Below the pieces are notes generated by a model. It was not told the origin of the DNA and made no database searches. It worked only from the letters and a program-made list of their open reading frames with translations. From an uncultured Collinsella sp. (GTDB lineage: Bacteria; Actinomycetota; Coriobacteriia; Coriobacteriales; Coriobacteriaceae), in the NCBI GenBank assembly GCA_959596495.1, contig CAUFXK010000030.1, positions 1 to 22,503 on the forward strand: a stretch of 22,503 nucleotides of DNA, given 5' to 3'. Positions within the stretch are counted from its first letter, which is position 1. Each line of letters starts with the position of its first letter. The translations under genes were made by a program, and so were the position numbers. This document shows, in pieces, positions 7,181 through 16,581 of this stretch.

Positions 7181-7324
7181 TTATTGTCCCACATGCGACA
7201 TGGTCCACAGCATCCCAATGCAAAGCACCGCCATCAATCCCGTGCACACGGCAGCGATCACGGAATCGCCCATACGCCTTCCTAACGAACGCGGCTCGCG
7301 CACTTGCTTGGCCCCGTACATCAT
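7181..7324 (-). CDS. Small single-pass membrane peptide (47 aa), unknown function
   Basis: A 47-codon reading frame with an excellent ribosome binding site (AAGGAGGGG, directly before ATGATG). The first 21 residues are polar and basic (KQVREPRSLGRRM), followed by one hydrophobic segment, VIAAVCTGLMAVLCIGMLW (22-40), and a short tail. The positive-inside rule would put the N-terminus in the cytoplasm. It lies behind rsmJ on the same strand, with 63 bases between its stop and the rsmJ start, so it may share a transcript with rsmJ. No family is recognised. A longer overlapping frame (7158-7442, minus) lacks a ribosome binding site and hydrophobic pattern and is less likely. Confidence 0.6.
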   Translation of the reverse strand: MMYGAKQVREPRSLGRRMGDSVIAAVCTGLMAVLCIGMLWTMSHVGQ

Positions 7325-7551
7325 GGCCCCTCCTTCGGTCCAGCTCTTGCCATGGCCCCATCATCGCAGCGCCGCGCATACGCTGCCATCGATTTTGCTT
7401 ACGCCCAGCTTTCCTTTTTGAAAGGTTGGGCCGCACAGGCAAGAGTCGCTTTCAGGCGCATGCATCGCCGCGTTGAACTACAATGTGCTTCACCATATGT
7501 GCAGCACAAAGGGTGCGCCAGGTTGGCGTACTCGTATCGAAAGGACCAGCC

Positions 7552-7953
7552 ATGAGCTTCACTCGCAAGACTCTCAAAATCCTTGCCCTGATTTATTTTG
7601 TTCTGGGCATCGCCAGTCTCGTCATTGGAATCGCCGGCATCGCGACCGGCAAGCTCGAGTCCACCTACGGATCGAACGCCATGCTCGCCGCGGCCGTGAT
7701 TATCGCCAAGGGCCTCATCGATCTCGCCGCAGGCGTTGCGGGCATCAAGGGTGCCAACAAGCCTTCGCAGGTTGACGGCGCGTTTAAGCTCGGTATCGTT
7801 GCTGCAGTCGCCACGCTTGCCCAGGCGGTGCTCACGCTTCCCGCGTTTGGCGGCGACGCCATAAACTATGGCGCCTTTGTCATCGTGGTGTACGACCTGT
7901 TCTTTGTTCAGCAGGCACACGACGTTAAGGCCGAGAACAAGGATCGTCTGTAG
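7552..7953 (+). CDS. Four-helix integral membrane protein, unknown function
   Basis: A 133-residue membrane protein with four hydrophobic segments: ILALIYFVLGIASLVIGIAG (about 9-28), AAAVIIAKGLIDLAAGVAGI (46-65), GIVAAVATLAQAVLTL (80-95) and YGAFVIVVYDLFFV (105-118). The tail is short and charged (KAENKDRL). It has no catalytic motif and is not a recognised transporter. ATG at 7552 was chosen because AAAGGA lies 6 bases upstream and the hydrophobic pattern starts soon after. The frame continues upstream to 7483 without a ribosome binding site. A strong terminator follows 38 bases after the stop. A possible promoter is TTGAAC (7473-7478) with a weak -10 near 7496. Confidence 0.75.
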   Translation: MSFTRKTLKILALIYFVLGIASLVIGIAGIATGKLESTYGSNAMLAAAVIIAKGLIDLAAGVAGIKGANKPSQVDGAFKLGIVAAVATLAQAVLTLPAFGGDAINYGAFVIVVYDLFFVQQAHDVKAENKDRL

Positions 7954-7991
7954 GCACCTGCCCCCACAGCTCCCTGCAGCCAAGCAACTAA

Positions 7992-8027
7992 AAAGGGCCG
8001 ATCGCGCATCTCCGCGGTCGGCCCTTT
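7992..8027. terminator. Rho-independent terminator, bidirectional
   Basis: AAAGGGCCGA (7992-8001) and TCGGCCCTTT (8018-8027) pair perfectly, and inner TCGCG/CGCGG adds five more pairs around a 6-base loop. A-rich sequence on the left and T-rich sequence on the right allow termination of the membrane protein gene on the plus strand and of rlmA on the minus strand. Confidence 0.85.
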
Positions 8028-8043
8028 ACGTTTGCCCAGATAA

Positions 8044-8080
8044 AACCTGCCAAAATAAACCTGTCCCTTTTTGGTAGGTT
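8044..8080. repeat. REP-like palindrome with 13-base GTCCCT core
   Basis: AACCTGCCAAAA (8044-8055) and TTTTGGTAGGTT (8069-8080) pair with one G-T wobble and enclose the 13-base core TAAACCTGTCCCT (8056-8068). Two bases of the rlmA stop codon (TAA on the minus strand, 8081-8079) lie in the right arm. The core has the same length and the same GTCCCT ending as the 3167 element, although the arms share no sequence. Confidence 0.7.
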
Positions 8081-8891
8081 AGTGGCGGTACTCGGCGATG
8101 ATAAAGTCGATATCGGTCTGAAGGGTATCGAGGTTTGCCAGGCGCTCTTTGTCGGCGGGGCGCGTGCGGTAGTAGTAGGGCGTCATCTGGAACACCGCCT
8201 CGATGTCAGCCTGCGTCCGGAGGGTGATAGAAGCTGTCACCCGCTGCGTTCCGACCAACTCGAGCTCGGTAGTCTTCGGCAGTTTCTCGTCGTTAAGGTA
8301 TGGCGTGTCGTAGAGCACCTCCTTGAGCCCAAACAGATGACGGGCACCCGGCACCACGGTATAGAGCGAGCCCTCTGGCGCCAGCACGCGGGCAAATTCG
8401 CGCTCGTTAAAGGGAGCGAAGAGCTCGGTCACCATATCGAAGGCGCCATCGGCCACGGGGATGTCCTTCATATTGGCCACAAAGTAGGTCGCATCGCCGC
8501 GCTTGGCGGCCAGGCGCACCATCTCCTTGCCCAGGTCGAAACCGTAAGCATCCACGTCCGGCACCGCACCCATGGCGCTGGTGTAGTAGCCCTCGCCGCA
8601 GCAAATATCGAGCAAGGTCATGGGGCCGTTCGCAGACGCAGCACGCCCAGTCGCCCGCTCGCGCACCAGCTCGACCATCGCATCGCGTAACGGCGCATAG
8701 TATCCGCGGTTCAGAAAGTCACGACGGCTGCGCGCCTGCGACTTGGGATCGCCCATGGAGTCGCCGCTCTTGGACGAGCGCAGCAGATACAGATAGCCCT
8801 CGCGCGCACGGTCAAACCGGTGTCCGCCCGCACATGCAGCACCGCGCTCGTCGTCCACCAACGGCTCATGGCAAACGGGACACAACAACAT
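8079..8891 (-). CDS. rlmA: 23S rRNA (guanine-N1)-methyltransferase RlmA
   Basis: A 270-residue enzyme with an N-terminal zinc site (C4, C7, C20, H24 in CPVC and CAGGH) followed by a class I methyltransferase domain; motif I is LLDICCGEGYY (93-103). The ending of strand two, YGFDLGKEMVRLAAKR, and VPGARHLFGLKEVLYD are typical of RlmA(I) and RlmA(II), which methylate G745 or G748 in helix 35 of 23S rRNA. The length equals that of the E. coli enzyme. In some actinobacteria the RlmA(II) type (TlrB) protects against macrolides such as tylosin; the subtype cannot be told here. The start has AAGGAG 6 bases upstream. The gene stands alone between a bidirectional terminator and a repeat-containing intergenic region. 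Confidence 0.92.
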   Translation of the reverse strand: MLLCPVCHEPLVDDERGAACAGGHRFDRAREGYLYLLRSSKSGDSMGDPKSQARSRRDFLNRGYYAPLRDAMVELVRERATGRAASANGPMTLLDICCGEGYYTSAMGAVPDVDAYGFDLGKEMVRLAAKRGDATYFVANMKDIPVADGAFDMVTELFAPFNEREFARVLAPEGSLYTVVPGARHLFGLKEVLYDTPYLNDEKLPKTTELELVGTQRVTASITLRTQADIEAVFQMTPYYYRTRPADKERLANLDTLQTDIDFIIAEYRH

Positions 8892-8947
8892 GGCAACTCC
8901 TTAGCGCGAACAACACAATGCCCACCATTGTCGCACGCCTTTCCCAC

Positions 8948-8978
8948 CTAGTCATTGGGGACGTTCTTAAATGACTAG
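8948..8978. repeat. REP-like palindrome with 13-base core (minus-strand orientation)
   Basis: CTAGTCATT (8948-8956) and AATGACTAG (8970-8978) are perfect arms around GGGGACGTTCTTA, whose reverse complement is TAAGAACGTCCCC. A stretch of 33 identical bases (8948-8980) recurs at 22206-22238. It lies in the 151-base gap between rlmA and the MATE gene, upstream of both genes. Confidence 0.88.
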
Positions 8979-9042
8979 TCGATTAGGAGTATCATCGTCT
9001 GCGCAAATAAGCACGAAAGAGCATGTTAGAGATTGAGAGCGT

Positions 9043-10425
9043 ATGGCAGACACCGCATCTAAGCACATCGACATGACCACCGGCTCGCTGTGGCGCAATA
9101 TTCCCCTGTTCGCCTTCCCCGTGGCCGCCACGAGCATCTTGGAGCAGCTGTCGAACCTCATCGCCACGGTCATCATCGGTAACTTCTCGGGCGACCAGGG
9201 AACCCTCGCCATGGCGGCGGTCGGCTCCAATGTTCCGCTTACCAGTCTTATGCTCAACCTGTTTATTGGCATGTCGCTTGGCTCCAACGTGGTCATTGCC
9301 AACGCTATCGGCCGCAACGATCAGAACATGGTCAAACGCGCCGTCCATACCTCGATTTTAATGGCGCTCGTGGGCTTTGTCGTCATCGCGCTGGGCGAGA
9401 TCTTTGCCGAGCCCATGCTCGCCGCGCTCAACGTTCCCGCCGAAACCATGCCGCTCGCATCGCTCTACCTGCGCGTCTTTTTGCTCAGCATGCCCTCGAT
9501 CTTGCTCTACAACTTTGAGGCCGCAATCTTCCGTTCCGTCGGCATCACCCGTATGCCGCTACAGGCGCTTGCCGTGTCCACCGTCCTCAACATTGGCCTG
9601 GACCTTATCTTTGTCCCTGTGCTCCACTGGGGTGTCGCGGGCGTCGCCATCGCCACCGCCATCGCCTACACCGTCAGTGCCGGGACGCTCTTTGTCCACC
9701 TGCTCAAGACCGACTCCGTCGTCCGCGTCACCCCACGCGACTTAGGCTTAGACCCCGTCGCCCTCAAGCGCATCGTCAAGATTGGCCTGCCCGCCGGCAT
9801 CCAAAGCGCCGTCTTTGCCGTCGCCAACATCATCATCCAGTCCGCCATCAACAGCTTGGGCACCGAGGTCATGGCGGCATCGAGCGCTGCCATGAGCTTG
9901 GAGTACGTGTGCTACAACCTGCTCAACAGCTTTAGCCAGGCCTGCACCACCTTTGTGGGACAAAACCACGGTGCCCGCCAAATCGACCGCTGCACCAAGA
10001 CGCTCAAGGTCTGCCTGGTCGAAGGCGGTATCGTCGCGCTCACCACCATCGTCATCATCGTAGGCTTGGGACGCGAAATCCTGGCGCTGTTCAACAGCGA
10101 CCCCAACATCGTCTCGATCGGCTATATCCGCGTGTGCTCGATCTTCCCTGCCTACGCCTTTAGCATGTTCTACGAAAACATGTCCGGCTACCTGCGCGGC
10201 TTTGGCATCTCGCTCATGCCCGCCCTCATCACCATGATCTGCGTCTGCGGCATTCGCTTCTATTGGGTATTCTGCGTGTTCCCGCACTTCCGCACCTTTG
10301 CGAACATCATGATGGTCTACCCCATCAGCCTGGGCACCACGGCGTTCTTTATGGTCGTGGCGGTACTACTCTGCCACCCGGCACGCACCTATCGCGCCGC
10401 CCAAGCCAAAGCGACAGCCCGCTAA
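9043..10425 (+). CDS. MATE family efflux transporter
   Basis: A 460-residue polytopic membrane protein with about twelve hydrophobic segments in two similar halves, the usual size for MATE (multidrug and toxin extrusion) exporters. Family features include the N-terminal phrase IPLFAFPVAATSILEQLSNLIATVIIGN with a following AVG, and the inter-repeat resemblance around GLPAGIQSAVFAVANIIIQSAIN in the second half. MATE proteins export cationic drugs and metabolites in exchange for sodium ions or protons; the substrate and the ion cannot be read from sequence. GAGAG lies a few bases before the ATG. The gene is preceded by a palindromic repeat and converges on the LysR gene with 27 bases between stops and no clear terminator. 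Confidence 0.92.
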   Translation: MADTASKHIDMTTGSLWRNIPLFAFPVAATSILEQLSNLIATVIIGNFSGDQGTLAMAAVGSNVPLTSLMLNLFIGMSLGSNVVIANAIGRNDQNMVKRAVHTSILMALVGFVVIALGEIFAEPMLAALNVPAETMPLASLYLRVFLLSMPSILLYNFEAAIFRSVGITRMPLQALAVSTVLNIGLDLIFVPVLHWGVAGVAIATAIAYTVSAGTLFVHLLKTDSVVRVTPRDLGLDPVALKRIVKIGLPAGIQSAVFAVANIIIQSAINSLGTEVMAASSAAMSLEYVCYNLLNSFSQACTTFVGQNHGARQIDRCTKTLKVCLVEGGIVALTTIVIIVGLGREILALFNSDPNIVSIGYIRVCSIFPAYAFSMFYENMSGYLRGFGISLMPALITMICVCGIRFYWVFCVFPHFRTFANIMMVYPISLGTTAFFMVVAVLLCHPARTYRAAQAKATAR

Positions 10426-10452
10426 ACACCGCACTCAACGCCATGCCAGTCA

Positions 10453-11319
10453 TTAATTGACAATATGTGAGCTCATATAGTCGATAAAGTGCCTCGTGGC
10501 GATAGGCATGGTGTCCCAGCTGCGCCAGGCTGCCACTACGTCACGCGAGGGAGCGTGCACGATGGGACGCACGCGAATATCGGCCCTCATGCCCTCGACG
10601 GTACGGCGATACAGCATACTCACGCCTAGGCCCTCCTCCACCATCGCCATGATGGTGTAGTCGTCGGTCACCTCGCTCGTCACGTGCGGCGACAGCCCAT
10701 GCGCCGCGAATGCATCGAGCACCAGGCTCTGTTCGCCCTCATCCAGCAGCACAAACGGCTCGGACGCCAGGTCGGCGAGCGTCACCTTTTCCTTTGCCGT
10801 CAGCGGATGCGCGGTCGGCAGCAGCGCCACCAACTCGTCGTGATAGACCACACGCTTCTCGAGCCCCGCGGTAAATCCGCGTGCCGTAAAGCAAAAATCA
10901 ACCACGCCATCGTGCACCCACTGGGCGTTGCGCGTGTAATCGCCCTGCTTGAGGGTAAAGTGCACGCCCGGGTGCAGGGCCCCAAAGTCGCGGATCACAC
11001 GCGGCAGTACGGTACGACTCACGTTGGTAAACGTCGCGATACGAATATCAGTCGAGGAAAGCCCCATCAGCTCCTGGCGCTTGCCCTCAAGCTCGGCCTC
11101 GGCAGTTACGATCTGGCGCAGATACGGCAGATACTGTTTACCGTCGCGCGTAAGCGAGACACCCTGTTTGCCGCGCTCGATAAGCGTGGTACCCAGCTCA
11201 CGCTCGAGCGCCTTGACGGCCTGGCTCACCGCGCTTTGCGTATAGCCCAGCTCATCGGCTGCACCCTTCAGGCTGCCGCGATCGACCACCATACAAACAA
11301 TCTGATACCGCGATGCCAT
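10453..11319 (-). CDS. LysR family transcriptional regulator
   Basis: A 288-residue LysR-type regulator. The N-terminal winged helix (about 1-60) has the signature GSLKGAADELGYTQSAVSQAVKALERELGTTLIERG. The effector domain follows, with IRIATFTNVSRTVLPRVIRDF near 90-110 and a periplasmic-binding-protein-like fold to the end. LysR proteins bind as tetramers to T-N11-A boxes and commonly control a divergent gene. Here the divergent gene is an EamA transporter, so this regulator probably controls that exporter and its own expression in response to an unidentified effector. Confidence 0.92.
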   Translation of the reverse strand: MASRYQIVCMVVDRGSLKGAADELGYTQSAVSQAVKALERELGTTLIERGKQGVSLTRDGKQYLPYLRQIVTAEAELEGKRQELMGLSSTDIRIATFTNVSRTVLPRVIRDFGALHPGVHFTLKQGDYTRNAQWVHDGVVDFCFTARGFTAGLEKRVVYHDELVALLPTAHPLTAKEKVTLADLASEPFVLLDEGEQSLVLDAFAAHGLSPHVTSEVTDDYTIMAMVEEGLGVSMLYRRTVEGMRADIRVRPIVHAPSRDVVAAWRSWDTMPIATRHFIDYMSSHIVN

Positions 11320-11378
11320 CGTGCCTCCACGTCGATGTAGCCGTAAAACGTTTTGCCAGCGCTTTTTCTAGTAGCATT

Positions 11379-11397
11379 AGTATTTCTTAATCATACT
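11379..11397. promoter_or_regulatory. Candidate LysR operator
   Basis: AGTAT (11379-11383) and ATACT (11393-11397) form a 5-base inverted repeat spaced by 9 bases, in the 158-base gap between the divergent LysR and EamA genes. The size and placement suit a LysR-type site, and the surrounding A/T-rich bases stand out in a GC-rich genome. Confidence 0.4.
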
Positions 11398-11477
11398 GAA
11401 GATACATTCGCTTTACTACATCCATATCTGGGAGCAGAATCCTTTTTGCGAAACCGTTCTGTAACAAAAGGAGTCCC

Positions 11478-12380
11478 ATGGATCGCAAAAAAGCAATCGC
11501 GCTCTCATTTTCCGTTCCCGTCGCATGGGGCTTTTCGTATCCCCTCATGAAGATCGGCATGGACAGCATGAACGCCACAAGCATCGTTGCGCTGCGCTGC
11601 ATCATCGCCTTTGTGGCCTGCCTGCTGCTCTTCCACAAGCACGCGCTGCGCATCAACCGTGACCTGATGGTCCGCGCCGCCATCATCGGCGCCATCATGG
11701 CAACCGAAATCACCTGCATGTGTCTGGGCTCCAGCCTCACCTCCGCCTCCACCGCCGGCTTTTTGCAGAGCCTGACGGTCGTGATCGTGCCGTTTGCCAA
11801 CGCGGCCCTGCTGCGTCGCGCCCCCGAGCGCAAGGTGCTCATCGGCACCGCTATCGTCACCTGCGGCATGCTGCTGCTCTCGGGCGCCGACTTTACCAGC
11901 CTGAATCCCGGTGCGGTCATCATGCTGCTCTCGGCCTTTATCTACGCCAGCCACATTATCATCGCCAAGCGCTTTGTCGAGGAAGTCGATCCGTTGGCTC
12001 TGGGCGTTTGGCAGCTGGGCTTCGGTGGCTTGTTCTCGGGCATCGCGGCATTCACCTTTGGCGGCTTCACGCTTCCCATCACGCCGAACGAGATCGTCGT
12101 TGTCGTTGCGCTCGCACTTATCTGCTCTGCTTACGGCTTTATCACCCAGACGCTCGTGCAGCCCCACGTGCCCGCCGAGACCACCGGCTTTGCCTTCTCG
12201 CTCGAGCCGGTCTGCTCCGCCGTCTTCTCGTTCTTCCTGGTCGGCGAGGTCCTGAGCTCCATCGCCTTCTTTGGTGCCGCGCTCATCCTCACCGGCGTCA
12301 TGGTGGCAACCGTCGAGCTCCCACGCCTTCGTGCACATGGACACGCTCGTATGGCAGGAGCGCCCGAGCACGTCTCGTAG
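11478..12380 (+). CDS. DMT superfamily transporter (EamA domains)
   Basis: A 300-residue protein with about ten hydrophobic segments in two EamA repeats. The first repeat begins IALSFSVPVAWGFSYPLMKIGMD and contains ALRCIIAFVACLLLF. The second begins LNPGAVIMLLSAFIYASHIIIAKR and ends with the conserved helix pair around EPVCSAVFSFFLVGEVLS. DMT proteins of this type move amino acids or other small metabolites, usually outward. The start has AAAAGGAG 4 bases upstream. It is divergent from the LysR gene and is the obvious target for it. Confidence 0.92.
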   Translation: MDRKKAIALSFSVPVAWGFSYPLMKIGMDSMNATSIVALRCIIAFVACLLLFHKHALRINRDLMVRAAIIGAIMATEITCMCLGSSLTSASTAGFLQSLTVVIVPFANAALLRRAPERKVLIGTAIVTCGMLLLSGADFTSLNPGAVIMLLSAFIYASHIIIAKRFVEEVDPLALGVWQLGFGGLFSGIAAFTFGGFTLPITPNEIVVVVALALICSAYGFITQTLVQPHVPAETTGFAFSLEPVCSAVFSFFLVGEVLSSIAFFGAALILTGVMVATVELPRLRAHGHARMAGAPEHVS

Positions 12381-12468
12381 AATCCAGTCCTTATACAGCC
12401 GCGGCATAAAGGCAACCGGTGCGCCTTTACAATGGATGCCGACATAGCATCTGCCATAAAGGAGTTCC

Positions 12469-13194
12469 ATGGACACCGCAACGCGCGACCGCAACATAGC
12501 AACTTGGTTGGGCGATGCGCCGCAGCCGGTACGTGACACTACGAACCAGCTGCTCGAGCGCATCGCCCTTCTGCGTGCCGAGCAGACCATCTATCCGGCG
12601 CAAGACGACATCCTCAATGCCCTCGCCTTTACACCGGCCGACCAGGTCAAGGTTGTCATCTTGGGTCAAGACCCCTATCACGGACCCAACCAGGCCATGG
12701 GGCTGTCGTTCTCGGTCCCCGCTACGCAAACCAAGTTGCCGCCGAGCCTGCGCAACATCTATAAGGAACTCAACGCCGATCTGGGCTGCCCCATTCTCGC
12801 CACGGGAGACCTAACCCCCTGGGCACAACAGGGCGTCCTGCTCCTCAACACCACGCTCACCGTGCGCGAGCATGCCGCGAACTCGCACGCCAAGCTGGGC
12901 TGGAGCACGCTTACCGACTACGTTATCGAGCGCTGCTGCCAGCTGCCCCAGCCGGTCGTCTTTTTGGCATGGGGCCGCTTTGCCCACCAGATGGTCGAGG
13001 ACAAGCTCGCCGCAACCGGCGCAGGCGAGGCAACCGGCAAGTTCTGCCTGGCCTCTACGCACCCCTCGCCGCTTTCGGCCAACCGTGCCACGGCAGAACT
13101 CCCCGCCTTTATAGGGTCGCGCCCCTTCTCCGCTGCCAATCGGCTACTCGAACAGCACGGCTCGACCCCCGTCAACTGGACTTGCCTCGGCTAA
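12469..13194 (+). CDS. ung: Uracil-DNA glycosylase (family 1)
   Basis: A 241-residue enzyme that removes uracil from DNA as the first step of base excision repair. The water-activating motif GQDPYHG is at 66-72 with catalytic Asp68, the uracil-binding segment QGVLLLNTTLTV at 121-132, and the HPSPLSA loop at 198-204 with the catalytic His. AWGR (167-170) is also conserved. The length is near the E. coli value of 229. The start has AAAGGAG 4 bases upstream. A weak hairpin (TAAAGGC at 12407-12413 with GCCTTTA at 12423-12429) lies between the EamA gene and ung, so the two may be separately expressed. Confidence 0.97.
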   Translation: MDTATRDRNIATWLGDAPQPVRDTTNQLLERIALLRAEQTIYPAQDDILNALAFTPADQVKVVILGQDPYHGPNQAMGLSFSVPATQTKLPPSLRNIYKELNADLGCPILATGDLTPWAQQGVLLLNTTLTVREHAANSHAKLGWSTLTDYVIERCCQLPQPVVFLAWGRFAHQMVEDKLAATGAGEATGKFCLASTHPSPLSANRATAELPAFIGSRPFSAANRLLEQHGSTPVNWTCLG

Positions 13195-13209
13195 AAATCG
13201 ATACATCAA

Positions 13210-13243
13210 AAACGCGCCCGACGGCTTTCCATCGGGCGCGTTT
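13210..13243. terminator. Rho-independent terminator, bidirectional
   Basis: AAACGCGCCCGA (13210-13221) and TCGGGCGCGTTT (13232-13243) form a perfect 12-base-pair stem with a 10-base loop. It lies between the convergent ung gene and the short-chain dehydrogenase gene and can serve both. Confidence 0.85.
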
Positions 13244-13244
13244 C

Positions 13245-13925
13245 CTATTCGGGCCAAATAAATTGTGTGCGGCCGGCCTCGCCGCCATCGATGAGCAAAC
13301 TCTGCCCGGTCATAAACCGGTTGTTCACGCCCACAAAGTAGATCCACTCGGCGATTTCTTGGGCAGTGGCCCAGCGCTTGAGCGGCGTGAGCTCCATAAT
13401 CTGGTTCCACAGGCGCTCGTCTTCCATCACGCAACGGTTGAGCGGCGTGATAACGCCACCCGGGTCCACGCTGTTGGCGATGGCCTGCGGCGCCAGACGA
13501 TTCGCAAGGTTCTTGGTATAGGCGATAACACCGCCCTTGCTGGCAGCATAGGCGGGAAACTCCGATCCCGTATGCCCGCTCGCCGAGCCCACATTGACCA
13601 CGGATTTGATAGCCGGTGCGGGCTTGGCGGCAAGCCCCTCCCCCACAAAGGCGTAACGTTCGGTCACGTTGATGGCGCCGCATAGATTGGCGGCAATGTC
13701 GTCGGCCGAATCCTGCGTGCCGGCGACGTTCACGATCACCTGAGGCTCAAGATCATCTGGAAACGAACCCGGCTCGCGCACATCAACGATCAGATGGCGG
13801 TAGCGCTCGTGCTCGATCGCCGCCGGCAGCAGATCAAAGCCCACGACCTCGTGACCCTCGTCCAAAAAGCGCTGCACGCACGCGGCTCCAATGCCGCCCG
13901 AAGCGCCCGTGATCAAAACCCGCAT
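13245..13925 (-). CDS. Short-chain dehydrogenase/reductase (SDR)
   Basis: A 226-residue classical SDR with a Rossmann fold. The nucleotide-binding motif TGASGGIG is at 6-13, NVAG at 66-69, and the catalytic residues are Ser114 or Ser116 (in NVGSASG) with Tyr126 and Lys130 (YAASK). The PGGVITPL stretch near 155 and the C-terminal LLIDGGEAG are also typical. The D31 position after strand two suggests NAD(H) preference. The substrate is unknown. It starts only 9 bases after the VUT transporter stop (AAGGAG lies in that gap), so the two are surely co-transcribed and may both lie under the upstream riboswitch candidate. Its relation to queuosine is not obvious. Confidence 0.92.
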   Translation of the reverse strand: MRVLITGASGGIGAACVQRFLDEGHEVVGFDLLPAAIEHERYRHLIVDVREPGSFPDDLEPQVIVNVAGTQDSADDIAANLCGAINVTERYAFVGEGLAAKPAPAIKSVVNVGSASGHTGSEFPAYAASKGGVIAYTKNLANRLAPQAIANSVDPGGVITPLNRCVMEDERLWNQIMELTPLKRWATAQEIAEWIYFVGVNNRFMTGQSLLIDGGEAGRTQFIWPE

Positions 13926-13934
13926 ACGTGCTCC

Positions 13935-14657
13935 TTAGGCGGTTGCGTGGCGCTCGAGGTACTCAGCACCCACATTCTCGCGCTCCCAGCCGCGCACGAC
14001 CTTGTAGCCCACGGGGCTCAGGAAGACCTCGCACAGCAGCTCGGCAACAGCACCGGTCAGCGAGCACATAAGGACCTGCACCCAGGTCCAACCAAAGAAC
14101 GTGTGGCTCACCACAATGGCAAAGACCAGGTTGTCGATAAACTGACCGATGCCCGTGGACACATAGGAGCGGAAGGCAAAGCTCGCAAAGTTATTCTTTT
14201 TGAGCATACGGCCGAGCGACTGGTTGAGCGTGGAGTTAACCACGGCAGAAACGAGCATTGCCAACGAAGAGCCCAGTACCACGTACCAGGTGCCGCCGAT
14301 GGTGGCGTTAAGGGCGGCGTTGACCTCGATCATACCCGTGTCGTAGTAGGCACCCCACATGCCGGGCGTGAGCGAGCATGCCCAAAAGCACAGGCTCACG
14401 GCCAGGTTGACCAGCAGCGCGAGGATAGAGATTTTGATGGATGCCTTGGCGCCAAAGCGCTTGCAGATCATGTCCTGGCACAAAAACGAAACCCAGCTCA
14501 CCACAAAGCCGCAGTCGAGTGCCAGATACGGCAGGCTGATAAGCTCTTTGTTGGCCAGCAGGTTCATCATGATGACGCTCACGAAAAACAGCGAAACCGT
14601 TGCCGCGGGAATGCTCCGCAACAGAACCTTGTAGTCCTCCATGACCTTCTTGATCAT
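13935..14657 (-). CDS. VUT family queuosine-precursor transporter (YhhQ-like)
   Basis: A 240-residue membrane protein with about six hydrophobic segments, of the VUT/YhhQ family (DUF165). Family marks include MMNLLANKELISLPYLALDCG, CKRFGAKASIK after the third helix, and the signature STGIGQFIDNLVF in the C-terminal half. E. coli YhhQ imports the queuosine precursors preQ0 and preQ1, so the same role is likely. The ATG at 14657 has AAAGGAG 7 bases upstream. It is followed by an SDR gene 9 bases downstream. The leader contains a possible preQ1-I riboswitch, which would agree with the function. Confidence 0.88.
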   Translation of the reverse strand: MIKKVMEDYKVLLRSIPAATVSLFFVSVIMMNLLANKELISLPYLALDCGFVVSWVSFLCQDMICKRFGAKASIKISILALLVNLAVSLCFWACSLTPGMWGAYYDTGMIEVNAALNATIGGTWYVVLGSSLAMLVSAVVNSTLNQSLGRMLKKNNFASFAFRSYVSTGIGQFIDNLVFAIVVSHTFFGWTWVQVLMCSLTGAVAELLCEVFLSPVGYKVVRGWERENVGAEYLERHATA

Positions 14658-14662
14658 TATGT

Positions 14663-14713
14663 ACTCCTTTGGTTTTAGGTTTAACGAGCAGGATATCGGA
14701 CCCGAACTGCTCG
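14663..14713 (-). promoter_or_regulatory. Candidate preQ1-I riboswitch
   Basis: Directly before the VUT start, on the minus strand, CGAGCAG (14713-14707) pairs with CTGCTCG (14691-14685) as a 7-base-pair stem. The 15-base loop begins TTCGGGT; preQ1-I aptamers also have a conserved GUUC entering the loop. An A-rich tail follows with two ACC sites that could pair with GGGT to form the H-type pseudoknot. The second ACC touches the AAAGGAG ribosome binding site, so ligand binding would hide it. The tail is longer than usual, so this is a candidate only. Confidence 0.45.
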
Positions 14714-14813
14714 GCCGCCCCGGTCTTGAGGCGACGGTGGGTATGATAGCCGCTCACACGGCGGCAGGCAAGCGAACGGCGCGACAGCCCCGCAGGGCCA
14801 CCGCGCCGGTGCG

Positions 14814-16427
<1,614 letters not shown>

Positions 16428-16512
16428 GCGGATCCTTTCTTGCATTGAGTGCATTACGTCGATGTAACCGCATTATTGTAGCCGCGAAATCCCGATCTAG
16501 GGCGCCTATCAG

Positions 16513-16562
16513 GACAAATTCATCAGTCAGGGCCCGGGCAGCCGGCCCAATCCGAATTTGTC
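16513..16562. repeat. Nested inverted repeat between prfC and the YtrA operon
   Basis: GACAAATTC (16513-16521) and GAATTTGTC (16554-16562) are perfect arms. GGGCC and GGCCC form an inner pair around 16530 and 16545. It lies upstream of both divergent genes, so it is not a terminator in the usual place, and it ends two bases before the possible -35 of the YtrA operon. It may be a regulatory site or a decayed dispersed palindrome. Confidence 0.6.
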
Positions 16563-16581
16563 TCTTGCGTAACTGTGTATA

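Noticed and set aside
7158..7442. A 94-codon minus-strand frame overlapping the 47-residue peptide
   Set aside because: It lacks a ribosome binding site and shows random composition; the overlapping 47-codon frame is better supported.
11505..12590. A 361-codon minus-strand frame across the EamA gene and the start of ung
   Set aside because: It is antisense to two well-supported genes, is dominated by Asp, Gly and Glu, and has no ribosome binding site.
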